From: Poriferisodalis sp965203655
Lineage (GTDB): Bacteria > Actinomycetota > Acidimicrobiia > Acidimicrobiales > Poriferisodalaceae
Direction of reading: 5' to 3'
Assembly (NCBI RefSeq): GCF_965203655.1
Contig: NZ_CBDBDD010000005.1
Coordinates: forward strand, 62,001-126,000
DNA: 64,000 bases
Shown here: positions 1-9,386 of the stretch, in pieces
How the letters are laid out: each line of letters begins with the position of its first letter
Position numbering within the stretch: the first letter of the stretch is position 1
Notes under the pieces: generated by a model
Database searches by the model: none
Told to the model about the DNA's origin: nothing
Seen by the model: only the letters and a program-made list of their open reading frames with translations
Made by a program: the position numbers and the translations under genes

Positions 1-1
1 C

Positions 2-790
2 GGGCTCACCACGCCGTCCGAGATGCACTCCACGCCAGCCAGGTACACCTTCGCCGACAAGGAGTTCATCGAGCCCTATTCCAAGCCCAGCGACCAGATG
101 ACTACCTCGGAGATCCTCGTTCATTCCTCGAACATCGGCACGATCAAGCTCGCCGAGCGGATCGGTGCCTCCGAGCTGCAGCGCTCGCTGCGATCGTTCG
201 GCTTCGGCCGCCTGACCGGCGCCGACGAAGCCCCCGCACTGCCCGGTGAGAGCCGCGGCATTCTGCGTGCTGCGAACCAATGGCGTGGCACGGACCTCGC
301 CACGATCGCGTTCGGCCAAGGCATCGCCATGACCGCGATCCAGCTCACCGCTGCCTATAACGCAATCGCCAATGACGGCGTGTACGTCGCGCCTCGCCTC
401 GTTCTGGGCAGCGTGGGCAGCAATGGCGCACTGCGGCCTGCCGACCCGGTTCCGACACACCGGGTGCTGTCTGAGCAGACCGCTCACCAGATGCAGGCAA
501 TCCTGGCCGACGTCGTTCGCTCGGGCACCGGCAAGCGAGCCGCCATCGACGGCTACCAGGTGGCGGGCAAGACCGGCACTGCGCAGAAACCCAGTCCTGA
601 CGGCGGCTATTCCGCCGACGCCTACACCAGCTCCTTCGCCGGCTTCCTCCCCGCCGACCGTCCCGAGCTCACCGTGGTGGTCGTGCTCGACGAGCCCGAC
701 GAGTACCGGGCCGCCATCGTGGCCGCGCCGGTATTCGCGGAAGTCGCCGAATACGCACTGCGGATGCTCCAAGTGTCGCCAGATGTCTGA
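2..790 (+). CDS. ftsI: Peptidoglycan transpeptidase FtsI/PBP3, C-terminal part (5' truncated by window edge)
   Basis: Septal D,D-transpeptidase that cross-links peptidoglycan at the division site, a membrane-anchored periplasmic-side enzyme. The reading frame is open to the window edge, so the start, the N-terminal anchor and the active-site SxxK motif lie outside. The 262 visible residues carry the second motif SSN (residues 42-44) and the third motif KTGT (from residue 190, in AGKTGTAQK), which define a penicillin-binding transpeptidase domain. The stop overlaps the murE start by 8 bases, so it belongs to the dcw operon. The position before murE supports FtsI rather than another class B PBP. 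Confidence 0.95.
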   Translation, partial: GLTTPSEMHSTPARYTFADKEFIEPYSKPSDQMTTSEILVHSSNIGTIKLAERIGASELQRSLRSFGFGRLTGADEAPALPGESRGILRAANQWRGTDLATIAFGQGIAMTAIQLTAAYNAIANDGVYVAPRLVLGSVGSNGALRPADPVPTHRVLSEQTAHQMQAILADVVRSGTGKRAAIDGYQVAGKTGTAQKPSPDGGYSADAYTSSFAGFLPADRPELTVVVVLDEPDEYRAAIVAAPVFAEVAEYALRMLQVSPDV

Positions 791-2276
791 GCAGCGCAGC
801 AGCACGCCGGCGAAGCCGATATCGCTGGAGAAATTGGCTGCGGCGGTCGGCGGTACTTGCGTAGTGCCTTCGGGCCAGCAAGGCGACCAAGCGGCGGGCC
901 GCTCGACGCCCGTGCGCGGCATCGCCCACGACAGCCGCTCGGTGACACCCGGGGCACTGTTCGGCTGCGTCGTCGGGCAGCGCCACGACGGCCACCGTTT
1001 CGCCGCCGAGGCGCTGAGCGGCGGTGCTGCAGCGCTGCTGGTGTCGCAGATCCTCGATGTCGATGTGCCCCAGATCGTGGTGCCCGACGTTCGAGCGGCA
1101 CTGGGGCCGGCGTCGGCTGCGGTGTGGAGCCATCCGTGGCGCCGCTGCCGGGTGGTGGGGGTCACCGGCACTGCGGGCAAGACCACGGTGACGCACGCAA
1201 TCGCTGCCATCGCACGTGCATGCGGTACCACTTGTGAGGTCATGGGCACGCTCGACGGCACGCACACCACGCCCGAGGCACCCGACCTGTGCCGGCGTCT
1301 CAGCCACGCTGCCGATGCCGGCGTCGAGATAGTGCTGCTGGAGGTGTCGTCCCACGCGCTCGCCCAAGGCAGGGTCGACGGCGCCAGATTTGCGGCTGGT
1401 GTGTTCACCAACCTGGGCCACGAGCATCTCGACTACCACGGGACCATGGAGGACTATTTCAACGCTAAAGCGCGTCTCTTCGATGGCCGCAGCGACATCG
1501 CGGTGCTGAACGTTGCCGATGCGTGGGGTCGCCGACTGGCATCGATGGCGGCCGGCACAACGGCCGATGTAGCCGAATGGCAGCCCTCCGACTTCGACGA
1601 TGTCGTCGTGACCCCAGACGGGCTGAGCGGCCGATGGCGCGGCCGGCCAGTGCACTGCGACCTGCTGGGCCGATTCAATGCCGCGAACGTGGCGGCAGCA
1701 GCAGCAACGGCCAGCGCTCTCGGATACGACGATGACGCGATTGCCGGAGCGATAGCGGCGGTGCCACCGGTGCGAGGACGTCTGTGGCCGGTCAGCGGCC
1801 CCGAGGACGACATCAGGGTCTTGGTCGACTACGCCCACAAACCAGACGCGCTCGGCGCCGCGCTGGCCAGCGCACGTGAGCTCGGCGCCGCAGACGGCCG
1901 TCTTTGGGCGGTGTTCGGCGCGGGCGGCGACCGGGATCAGTCGAAGCGGGCGCTCATGGGCGCTGCGGCAGACCGCCACGCCGATGTGCTCGTGCTCACC
2001 TCCGATAACCCTCGCAGCGAGGATCCCGCCCAGATAGCGGCCGACATCGCCGCAGGCGTGGCCGGCCGGCACGATGCCGGCGACAGCTTGCACGTCGAGT
2101 TGGACAGGTCGAGCGCTATCTCATACGCCGTCGGGAACGCTCAGGCCGGTGACGTAGTCGTAGTGGCCGGCAAGGGCCATGAGACGGCGCAGGTGAGCGC
2201 AGGGCATTCGGTGCCGTTCGATGACGCCGTCGTCGCTGCGGGGCACCTGCGCAGGCGCAGGAGTGCACAGCGATGA
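783..2276 (+). CDS. murE: UDP-MurNAc-tripeptide synthetase MurE
   Basis: Cytoplasmic ATP-dependent ligase adding the third stem-peptide residue to UDP-MurNAc-L-Ala-D-Glu. The 497-residue product has the Mur-ligase P-loop GVTGTAGKTT in its middle, the LGHEHLDYHG motif of the central domain, and DNPRSEDP near the C-terminus. In characterised MurE enzymes the DNPR motif marks meso-diaminopimelate as substrate, so this wall is probably DAP-type. I chose the ATG at 783 because it overlaps the ftsI stop and gives a normal MurE length; the frame is open further upstream only as a shadow of ftsI. It overlaps mraY by 4 bases (ATGA), leaving no room for the murF gene usually found here. Confidence 0.96.
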   Translation: MSEQRSSTPAKPISLEKLAAAVGGTCVVPSGQQGDQAAGRSTPVRGIAHDSRSVTPGALFGCVVGQRHDGHRFAAEALSGGAAALLVSQILDVDVPQIVVPDVRAALGPASAAVWSHPWRRCRVVGVTGTAGKTTVTHAIAAIARACGTTCEVMGTLDGTHTTPEAPDLCRRLSHAADAGVEIVLLEVSSHALAQGRVDGARFAAGVFTNLGHEHLDYHGTMEDYFNAKARLFDGRSDIAVLNVADAWGRRLASMAAGTTADVAEWQPSDFDDVVVTPDGLSGRWRGRPVHCDLLGRFNAANVAAAAATASALGYDDDAIAGAIAAVPPVRGRLWPVSGPEDDIRVLVDYAHKPDALGAALASARELGAADGRLWAVFGAGGDRDQSKRALMGAAADRHADVLVLTSDNPRSEDPAQIAADIAAGVAGRHDAGDSLHVELDRSSAISYAVGNAQAGDVVVVAGKGHETAQVSAGHSVPFDDAVVAAGHLRRRRSAQR

Positions 2277-3325
2277 TCGCGCTCCTCATCGCTGCCAGTT
2301 CAGCGATGTTCGTGTCGCTCATGGGGACTCGCTACCTCATTCCCTGGCTGCAAGCGCGCGGTGTCGGCCAGCCCATCCGCCTCGACGGTCCCCGAGGTCA
2401 CATCACCAAGGCGGGCACGCCGACGATGGGTGGCGTTGCGGTGGTCACCGCGGCCGTCGTGGGGTACGTCGTCAGTCACCTGCGCGCCGAAACCGTCATC
2501 ACACGGTCGGGCGTCGCTCTGCTCGCAGCCGTATGTGGTGCAGGCCTCGTCGGCTTGGCCGACGACTGGATCAAGGTAAGTCGCGAGCGCAACCTCGGCC
2601 TCAACAAGCGAGCCAAGCTGATCGGGCTGATTGCGGTGGGCATCGGTTTCGCTGCCGCGTCGGTGTGGTGGGTGAACCTCGATACCGCAATCGGGTTCAC
2701 CCGGCTCGGGGGCAACTCGCTGCGTATTCCCGCCGTCGTATGGATGCTGTGGGCGGTCATCATCGTGCTCGGCACGTCCAACGCGGTGAACCTGACAGAC
2801 GGCCTCGACGGCCTTGCCGCCGGCGCAGCCTCAGTCGCATTCGCGGCATTCGTCGTGGTCGGCTACTGGGCCTTCCGTCACCCCATCTCCTACGACGTCA
2901 AGCACCCGTTGGATCTCGCCATCGTCGCCGCTGCCATGGCCGGCGCTTGTGCGGGGTTTCTGTGGTGGAACGCACCGCCGGCGCGGATCTTCATGGGCGA
3001 CACCGGCTCGCTGGCGATCGGCACCGCGATGGCCGGGCTCGCGATGCTGCTGCATGTCGATCTCCTGCTCCCCGTCATCGGCGGCCTGTATGTCATTGAG
3101 ACTGCGTCGGTAATCATCCAGGTCGGCTCGTTCCGGCTCTTCGGTCGCCGTCTGTTCCGGATGGCCCCGGTCCACCATCACTTCGAACTGGGCGGGTGGC
3201 CGGAGACCACTGTGCTCATCCGACTCTGGGTGGTGAACAGCCTGCTCGTCGCGCTGGCGTTGGGTATGTACTACGCGGATTTTCTGAGTTTGAACCTCGT
3301 CGAGATCCCGGCAGGTTCGCTATGA
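2273..3325 (+). CDS. mraY: Phospho-N-acetylmuramoyl-pentapeptide transferase MraY
   Basis: Polytopic inner-membrane enzyme that transfers phospho-MurNAc-pentapeptide from UDP to undecaprenyl phosphate, making lipid I. Family signatures visible in the 350 residues are GHITKAGTPTMGG on the first cytoplasmic loop, the catalytic NLTDGLDGLA region, FMGDTGSLAIG, and the VHHHFELGGWPE motif. About ten hydrophobic segments are apparent. It is translationally coupled to murE upstream and murD downstream through 4-base overlaps. Confidence 0.97.
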   Translation: MIALLIAASSAMFVSLMGTRYLIPWLQARGVGQPIRLDGPRGHITKAGTPTMGGVAVVTAAVVGYVVSHLRAETVITRSGVALLAAVCGAGLVGLADDWIKVSRERNLGLNKRAKLIGLIAVGIGFAAASVWWVNLDTAIGFTRLGGNSLRIPAVVWMLWAVIIVLGTSNAVNLTDGLDGLAAGAASVAFAAFVVVGYWAFRHPISYDVKHPLDLAIVAAAMAGACAGFLWWNAPPARIFMGDTGSLAIGTAMAGLAMLLHVDLLLPVIGGLYVIETASVIIQVGSFRLFGRRLFRMAPVHHHFELGGWPETTVLIRLWVVNSLLVALALGMYYADFLSLNLVEIPAGSL

Positions 3326-4749
3326 GCGCTTTAGCCGCGCATGAGGGGACATCCGGTGACGTGACGCCCACCGACGGGCCGGTCGTCGTCGTGGGCATGG
3401 GCGTCACAGGGTGCGCAGTGGCTGCCGCGCTCGCAGCGCGCGGTCACGAGGTAATCGCGGCCGACGACCGACCCGGCGATGCGGTGCGCAGACTCGCCGG
3501 AGCCGATGCTGAATTCGGCGAGATTCACGACTCCACCGACGCGGGCCTGCTCCGCAACCTGCTCTCGGACGCAGCGGCTGTCGTGCCAGCACCGGGAGTG
3601 CCGCCGCGGCACCTCAGCTACACGTTGGCAACGGCGGCTGGCGTCCCGGTAGTGAGCGAGCTGGACCTCGCAGCGCAGTGGGATAGTCGACCCCTCGCAG
3701 CGATTACGGGCACCAACGGCAAAACGACCGTGACGACGCTCACGGAGCGCATGCTGAACCGCAGCGGCATCACTGCCATTGGCGCAGGCAACACCGACAT
3801 CGCCCTAGTGGACGCGCTCGACAGGGACGTCTCCACGTTTGTCGTGGAGTCATCGTCGTTCAGGCTGCACCGGGCGCGCAGATTTGCTCCTGCAGTTGCC
3901 GCGTGGCTGAATCTGGCACCCGATCATCTCGACTGGCATGCCGACCTGCGTGACTACGCCGCTTCCAAAGCCCGGATCTGGGCGGCGCAGGGTCCCGACG
4001 ATGTCGCGGTGGTTCCGTTTGGCGACACCGATATCGAGCCGTGGACATCCGGGATCCGTTCACGGCGTGTGACTTTTGCGACGCCTCAGCAGCTCAACGC
4101 GCCTTGCGATGTGCACTATGTGCGCGGCATCTTGGTTGCACATGGCGACAGGATCGCGGCGGTGGCGGACTTGCCCCGGCGGCGTCCCCATGATTTGTCG
4201 AATGCTGCCGCTGCAACAGCGGTCGCGCTGGAGATGGGTGCATCCGCCGAAGCGGTGGCAACAGAGTTGCGTTCGTTCGACGGCCTGCCTCACCGGCTCG
4301 CGTTCGCCGGGAGCGTCGGCGACGTGAGCTTCTACAACGACAGCAAGGCGACGGCGCCGCACGCGACGGTGGCAGCACTGCGGGGCTTCTCCGATGCTGT
4401 GCTGATCGCGGGCGGCCGCAACAAAGGCCTCGATCTCGGGGACCTTGCCGCCGTTGCTGGACATGTTCATGGTGTCGTGGCGATCGGCGAAACCGCCGGC
4501 GAGGTGGTCGACTGCTTCAGCCAGCCTGCATGTGGCCGGATCGAACTCGCGAGTGCCGATTCGATGCGCGAAGCCGTGGAGGCCGCCCACCGGATGGCGC
4601 AGCCCGGCCGCGATGTCGTGCTGTCGCCCGGGTGCGCTTCGTTCGACTGGTACTCCAGCTACGCCGAGCGGGGCGAGCACTTCGCGACCGCCGTGGCCGA
4701 TCTTGCCGAACGCGTGCGCTCACGTTTTGCGATTGCGGACAGACGATGA
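3322..4749 (+). CDS. murD: UDP-MurNAc-L-alanine:D-glutamate ligase MurD
   Basis: Cytoplasmic ATP-dependent ligase adding D-glutamate to UDP-MurNAc-L-Ala. The 475-residue product begins with a Rossmann-like N-terminal domain (VVVVGMGVTGCAVAAAL), then the ATP-binding ITGTNGKTTVTTL motif, NLAPDHLDWH in the central domain, and FYNDSKATAPHA, IAGGRNKGLDL and LSPGCASFDWYSSYAERG in the C-terminal part, all characteristic of MurD. The ATG at 3322 overlaps the mraY stop (ATGA). The frame stays open upstream inside mraY, but that stretch is not MurD-like. It overlaps ftsW by 4 bases. Confidence 0.96.
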   Translation: MSALAAHEGTSGDVTPTDGPVVVVGMGVTGCAVAAALAARGHEVIAADDRPGDAVRRLAGADAEFGEIHDSTDAGLLRNLLSDAAAVVPAPGVPPRHLSYTLATAAGVPVVSELDLAAQWDSRPLAAITGTNGKTTVTTLTERMLNRSGITAIGAGNTDIALVDALDRDVSTFVVESSSFRLHRARRFAPAVAAWLNLAPDHLDWHADLRDYAASKARIWAAQGPDDVAVVPFGDTDIEPWTSGIRSRRVTFATPQQLNAPCDVHYVRGILVAHGDRIAAVADLPRRRPHDLSNAAAATAVALEMGASAEAVATELRSFDGLPHRLAFAGSVGDVSFYNDSKATAPHATVAALRGFSDAVLIAGGRNKGLDLGDLAAVAGHVHGVVAIGETAGEVVDCFSQPACGRIELASADSMREAVEAAHRMAQPGRDVVLSPGCASFDWYSSYAERGEHFATAVADLAERVRSRFAIADRR

Positions 4750-5876
4750 GCAAGCTGGAGACTCCGCGCACGCCGCCGGGACGGGCTCAATCAGGCCCCT
4801 CGGTGCGTTACGCCGCACTCCTGTCGGCAGTGTTTCTGCTGCTGCTCACCGGCGTCGTGCTGGTGCTGTCCGCCACCTCGGCGACGGGGGTCGATACGTC
4901 CGAGCATCCGCTGCGGTACTTCACCCGTCATCTGTGGTCAGTCGGCGTCGCCGTCGGCGTGCTCTTGATCACTCTGGGCATCGACTACCGCCATTGGCGC
5001 CGGTTCGCGCCGGGATTGGCGGCGGCCAGTGTCATCCTGTTGATCGCCGTGCTGGCCATCGGAACTCGCTCGGGCGGGGCACGTCGATGGCTCGAACTGG
5101 GACCGTTCGGCCTTCAGCCCTCAGAGATCGCCAAACTCGCTCTGGTCGTCGCGCTGGCCTCGTTCCTCGACGCACGCAAAGACCAGATCCACCGACCGGA
5201 CCGGATCCTGCGTCCAACGATGCTGATGCTGACGGTCGTCTGCTCGCTCGTACTGCTGCAGCCCGACCTCGGCACCACGCTGATCCTCGCCGGCATAGGA
5301 GCAGGCATGCTCTTCGTCGCAGGCCTGCCAGGCCGCGATCTCACCAAGATCGTGCTGATGGTCGGCGTTGCGGCTCCCTTGCTGGCGTATGCGGCTCCGT
5401 ACCGGCGCGAGCGCTTGACCGGCTTCTTGGATCCGATCGCGGAGCGCGCGGACAGCGGTTACCAGACGTTCCAGAGCCTGGTGGGCTTGGCGCAGGGCGG
5501 GGTGCGCGGCACCGGGCTCGGCGCTGGCCAAGCCAAGTGGGGATGGGTGCCGAATGCACCGACCGACTTTATCTTCGTGATCGTGGGGGAGGAGATGGGG
5601 CTGATCGGTGCACTGGGACTCCTGACGCTGCTTGGCGTCGTCGGCATCGGTGGCTTCCGGACCTCCCAGAAGGCACCGGACTTGTTCGGCTCATTGCTGG
5701 CGTCAGGGATTGCGATCTGGTTTGTGCTGCAGACGCTGGTCAACGTCGGCGGTGTGGTTGGATTGCTACCGGTGACCGGAGTGCCCCTGCCGTTCCTGTC
5801 CTTTGGCGGCTCCTCGCTTGTCGTGACATCCGCCGCCGCTGGACTGCTCCTGAACGTGACACGGCGGTCCGGCTGA
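4746..5876 (+). CDS. ftsW: Septal peptidoglycan polymerase FtsW (SEDS family)
   Basis: Integral-membrane SEDS glycosyltransferase polymerising lipid II at the septum together with its cognate PBP, presumably the ftsI product upstream. The 376 residues form about ten hydrophobic segments, with SEDS landmarks GARRWLELGPFGLQPSEIAKLA, LQPDLGTT, FVIVGEEMGLIG and GVPLPFLSFGGSS. The ATG at 4746 overlaps the murD stop by 4 bases and gives a short cytoplasmic N-terminus. The upstream extension of the frame is antisense-like noise inside murD. Its position between murD and murG distinguishes it from RodA. Confidence 0.95.
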   Translation: MSKLETPRTPPGRAQSGPSVRYAALLSAVFLLLLTGVVLVLSATSATGVDTSEHPLRYFTRHLWSVGVAVGVLLITLGIDYRHWRRFAPGLAAASVILLIAVLAIGTRSGGARRWLELGPFGLQPSEIAKLALVVALASFLDARKDQIHRPDRILRPTMLMLTVVCSLVLLQPDLGTTLILAGIGAGMLFVAGLPGRDLTKIVLMVGVAAPLLAYAAPYRRERLTGFLDPIAERADSGYQTFQSLVGLAQGGVRGTGLGAGQAKWGWVPNAPTDFIFVIVGEEMGLIGALGLLTLLGVVGIGGFRTSQKAPDLFGSLLASGIAIWFVLQTLVNVGGVVGLLPVTGVPLPFLSFGGSSLVVTSAAAGLLLNVTRRSG

Positions 5877-5879
5877 GTC

Positions 5880-7058
5880 GTGGCGGCGCGAGCCCGAATG
5901 CCCGGTGCGGCGAGCGTCCTCATCGCCGGTGGGGGGACCGCCGGCCATCTCATTCCGGGCTTGGCTGTAGCGGACGCGCTCACCGAGGACGGCTGGCCGG
6001 CAGAGGAGATCCACTTCGTCGGCAGCAAGCGTGGCATGGACGCGCAGTTGGTTCCCGCTGCAGGCTTCGGCCTGACCACCCTCAGCGGACGGGGTCTCAC
6101 GGCGAGAAGGGTCAACCTCACCAATGCAGCAGCAGCGGTGAGTCTGGCGTGGGCGGCGCTGCGGGGTATCGCGCTGGTACGCAAACGACGTCCCGCAGCG
6201 GTGCTGTCGCTCGGCGGCTACGCCGCTCTGCCGGCGACAGTGGGCGCGGTGTTCTGGCGAGTGCCGCTGGTGATCGCTGAACAGAATGCCGTCGCCTCAG
6301 CCACCAACCGTCTGGTCGGCCGATTCGCGCGCGCTGCTGCCGTGCCGGCGCATGGCACCGGACTGCAGCGAGAGGTGGTGACCGGCAATCCGGTGCGGCC
6401 GGAGGTCACCCAGGCGGCGCGCGAAGCGAGCGACGCGCGCGAACGCCTTGGCTGGCCGGCTGAGGCGACGTCGGTTGCGGTCTTCGGCGGTTCGCTTGGC
6501 TCGCGGCGCATCAACAACGCCCTGTGGTCGGCCCTTCCGTCGCTGCAGGAGCGCGACGGAGTGTTCGTGTACCACGTCGTCGGCCGCAGGGATTGGGAGG
6601 ACCGCCCGCTAGCGCCCGCTCGGAGAGACAGCGCCGCGAAGGTGCGCGACTGGTACTGCGCGGTTCCATTCGACGAGCACCTTCCGATGGCGCTGGCGGC
6701 AGCGGACCTGGTGATCTGCCGCGCCGGTGCTTCGACGGTGGCAGAGCTGTCGGTGCTCGGCACCCCGGCGGTACTCGTGCCGCTGCCTATCGCCACTGAC
6801 GATCACCAGCGGCTCAATGCCGAAGCGCTGGTATCGGCTGGTCAGGCACGCGTGGTACCCGATGCCGATCTCGACGCAGAGCGACTGCTCGCTGAGATCG
6901 ACGCGATGTCTATGCAGGCAGACCGGACAGTCCCGTCGACCGGGAGCGGCGCGACCTTCGGTCGCGCTGACTCAGCCCAACGGGTTGCCCGTCTCGTCAT
7001 CCAGCACAGCGCCGCCGTTCCCGAAGGGGTTGCGCGGCCCACCGAGCGTGCAACATGA
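5880..7058 (+). CDS. murG: UDP-GlcNAc:lipid I GlcNAc transferase MurG
   Basis: Membrane-associated GT28-family transferase converting lipid I to lipid II. N-terminal motif LIAGGGTAGHLIPGLAVADAL binds the lipid acceptor. SLGGYAALP, AEQNAVAS, FGGSLGSRRIN and the donor-binding ICRAGASTVAEL with GTPAVLVPLP follow in order. GTG at 5880 lies 3 bases after ftsW. An ATG at 5898 would start the protein right at MPGAASVLIAGGG and is an equally plausible start. It overlaps murC by 4 bases. Confidence 0.95.
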   Translation: MAARARMPGAASVLIAGGGTAGHLIPGLAVADALTEDGWPAEEIHFVGSKRGMDAQLVPAAGFGLTTLSGRGLTARRVNLTNAAAAVSLAWAALRGIALVRKRRPAAVLSLGGYAALPATVGAVFWRVPLVIAEQNAVASATNRLVGRFARAAAVPAHGTGLQREVVTGNPVRPEVTQAAREASDARERLGWPAEATSVAVFGGSLGSRRINNALWSALPSLQERDGVFVYHVVGRRDWEDRPLAPARRDSAAKVRDWYCAVPFDEHLPMALAAADLVICRAGASTVAELSVLGTPAVLVPLPIATDDHQRLNAEALVSAGQARVVPDADLDAERLLAEIDAMSMQADRTVPSTGSGATFGRADSAQRVARLVIQHSAAVPEGVARPTERAT

Positions 7059-8434
7059 CGGATCCCGCGACCGACCTCGGCGAATCCCGCAGGATCCATC
7101 TCGTCGGCGCCGGGGGCTCGGGTATGAACGCCATCGGCTTGGTGCTCGCAGAGATGGGGCACATCCTGAGTGGCAGCGACCTGCGGCCAGGGCCGGGAAT
7201 GACCCGCCTCGCCGCCCAGGGCGCACGCACCGCGATCGGCCATGACCCAGCCAACGTCGGCGATGCAGAGATCGTGGCGCATTCAAGTGCGGTGCCGCCC
7301 AGCAATCCCGAGCTGGTCGAAGCCCGAGACCAGGGAATACCGGTGCTGAGCCGGGCAGATCTGCTCAGCCTGATCTGCCGGCGCAAGCGAACGCTGGCGG
7401 TCGGGGGAACCCACGGCAAGACGACCACCTCGTCGATGCTGTCGCTGTGCCTCGTCGCCGCCGGGGAGCATCCCTCGTTCCTGGTCGGCGGCGAGCTGAA
7501 CGAGATCGGCTCGGGAGCCGTCTGGGACAGCGCGGGAGAGTGGTTCGTCGTCGAAGCCGACGAATCCGACGGGACATTTCTGGAATTGGGTGCCGACGCA
7601 GTGCTGGTCACCAATGTCGAGCCCGATCATCTCGAGCACTACGGCGACTTCGATGCCCTCGTCGGAGCTTTCGAGCAGTTCTGCACGGCCACCACCGGAC
7701 CGCGAGTGCTGTGTGCCGACGATCGCGAGTCGGCCGCTTTGGCTGGCCGTATCGGCGGCTGCGTGACCTATGGCATCTCGCCGCATGCGGACTATCGAAT
7801 AGTCGGTGCACACACGGAACGTGCCGGCGCAGGATTCGAGTTGATCCGGGGGAGCACCTCGATCGGCACATGCGAGCTGCCCCTGCCAGGCCTGCACAAT
7901 GTGGCGAACGCCGCCGGAGCGCTCGCCGTGGCACTCGAACTCGGTGCCGCAGCCCAGCCCATGATCGAAGCGCTGGGACGCTTCGCCGGGGTTGCACGCA
8001 GGTTCGAACGCCGCGGCGAGCGTGACGGCATCTCGTTCATCGACGACTATGCGCACCTGCCGACCGAGGTGGCGGCCGCAATCGCCGCGGCCCGTGGCGG
8101 AGGATGGCAACGCATCGTGGCGGTATTCCAGCCGCATCGCTACTCGCGCCTCGCTTCGCTGTGGCAAGACTTCGAGGACTCGTTTGCCGGCGCCGATCAG
8201 CTGGTGCTGACCGACATCTACCCGGCAGGCGAAGTGCCCCGTCCTGGGGTCTCCACGGAACTCGTGCTCGGAGCGGTGCTCGATGCACATCCATACGCCT
8301 CAGTGGCCTACCTGCCGGGCCGAGCAGAGCTGCGGTCGTACTTGCGCGGGCACCTGCGATCGGGCGATGTCTGCCTGACGCTGGGAGCGGGCGATCTCAC
8401 GACGCTGGCGGACGAACTCCTGCATGTCTCCTGA
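7055..8434 (+). CDS. murC: UDP-N-acetylmuramate:L-alanine ligase MurC
   Basis: Cytoplasmic ligase starting the stem peptide by adding L-alanine to UDP-MurNAc. The 459 residues contain an N-terminal Rossmann domain (HLVGAGGSGMNAIGLVLAEMGH), the ATP-binding GGTHGKTTTSSML, the central VEADESDGTFLEL, VTNVEPDHLEHYGDF and the C-terminal IDDYAHLPTEVAA and VFQPHRYSR, a standard MurC order. ATG overlaps the murG stop (ATGA) and its end overlaps murB by 11 bases, so the operon continues without a break. Confidence 0.97.
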   Translation: MTDPATDLGESRRIHLVGAGGSGMNAIGLVLAEMGHILSGSDLRPGPGMTRLAAQGARTAIGHDPANVGDAEIVAHSSAVPPSNPELVEARDQGIPVLSRADLLSLICRRKRTLAVGGTHGKTTTSSMLSLCLVAAGEHPSFLVGGELNEIGSGAVWDSAGEWFVVEADESDGTFLELGADAVLVTNVEPDHLEHYGDFDALVGAFEQFCTATTGPRVLCADDRESAALAGRIGGCVTYGISPHADYRIVGAHTERAGAGFELIRGSTSIGTCELPLPGLHNVANAAGALAVALELGAAAQPMIEALGRFAGVARRFERRGERDGISFIDDYAHLPTEVAAAIAAARGGGWQRIVAVFQPHRYSRLASLWQDFEDSFAGADQLVLTDIYPAGEVPRPGVSTELVLGAVLDAHPYASVAYLPGRAELRSYLRGHLRSGDVCLTLGAGDLTTLADELLHVS

Positions 8435-9383
8435 TCGATGGTCCGATCCTGAGGCAGTCTCAACGGCTGCGTCCGTGCTGGGACCTCGAGCGCGGATCGA
8501 CGCGCCGCTCGGCGCCCTGACGACCTCCCGGGTGGGTGGCCCCGCCGCAGTGGCGTTCGAAGCGAACAGCCCGGCTGATCTGCAACGCGTTCGCACGGCT
8601 AGGAAGGCATCGGGCCTGGGCGTCATGGTGATCGGACGCGGCTCCAACCTGCTGGTCGCGGATCGCGGGTTCGAGGGCATTGCGCTGTTTCTCGGCGAGG
8701 CACACGGCGAGATCGAGATCGATCAAACCGATGCCACCGTCACTGCAGGTGCCTCAGTGGCGCTGCCTGTGCTGGCACGCCAGTGCGCGAGCGCCGGCAT
8801 CGGCGGGCTCGAGTGGGCTGTCGGCGTGCCGGGCTCCGTGGGCGGCGCCGTGCGCATGAATGCAGGAGGTCACGGCAGCGACATGGCGTCATGCTTGCTG
8901 GATGCTGGCATAGTGGATCTCAACGGCTGGGACGCGCCTCCCCGTATCGTCAGCCATCAGGTTGATTCGTTGGCCTTGGACTACCGCCGCAGCGGTCTGA
9001 CCGACAGCGACGTGGTGCTGCGCGCCCGGCTGCAAGGACAGCCCACCTCCCCCCGCGTCGCGATGGACCGGATCGCGGAGATTGTCCGCTGGCGCCGCGA
9101 GAATCAACCAGGAGGGCAGAACGCCGGCTCGGTATTCATGAACCCGCCCTCCGAGTCTGCGGGCGCGCAGATTGACCAGGCGGGACTGCGTGGATTGCGC
9201 ATAGGCAGCGCCGAGGTATCCCGTGTGCACGCGAACTTCATCGTGTCCGACCCGGGAGGCACCGCAGCCGATGTGGTCGCGCTGATGGAGGAAATCCGTC
9301 GCCGCGTCACGGAGCACTCCGGGGTCGTGCTGCAGCCCGAGGTCCGCATGGTGGGCTTCGAGGACTCGCCGACTCCGGCTTGA
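8424..9383 (+). CDS. murB: UDP-N-acetylenolpyruvoylglucosamine reductase MurB
   Basis: FAD-dependent cytoplasmic reductase producing UDP-MurNAc. The 319-residue product has the FAD-binding features VIGRGSNLLVADRG and GLEWAVGVPGSVGGAVRMNAGGHG, the catalytic-serine motif NAGSVFMNP, the substrate loop HANFIVSDPGGTAADV, and the terminal LQPEVRMVG with its catalytic glutamate. Its length and the compact C-terminal domain fit a MurB of the type found in Gram-positive bacteria. The start lies 11 bases inside murC. Confidence 0.96.
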   Translation: MSPDRWSDPEAVSTAASVLGPRARIDAPLGALTTSRVGGPAAVAFEANSPADLQRVRTARKASGLGVMVIGRGSNLLVADRGFEGIALFLGEAHGEIEIDQTDATVTAGASVALPVLARQCASAGIGGLEWAVGVPGSVGGAVRMNAGGHGSDMASCLLDAGIVDLNGWDAPPRIVSHQVDSLALDYRRSGLTDSDVVLRARLQGQPTSPRVAMDRIAEIVRWRRENQPGGQNAGSVFMNPPSESAGAQIDQAGLRGLRIGSAEVSRVHANFIVSDPGGTAADVVALMEEIRRRVTEHSGVVLQPEVRMVGFEDSPTPA

Positions 9384-9386
9384 GCC

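Noticed and set aside
4445..6280. Long open frame overlapping murD, ftsW and murG in another frame
   Set aside because: Arg/Pro/Ala-rich product typical of an out-of-frame reading in high-GC DNA. It overlaps three clear genes.
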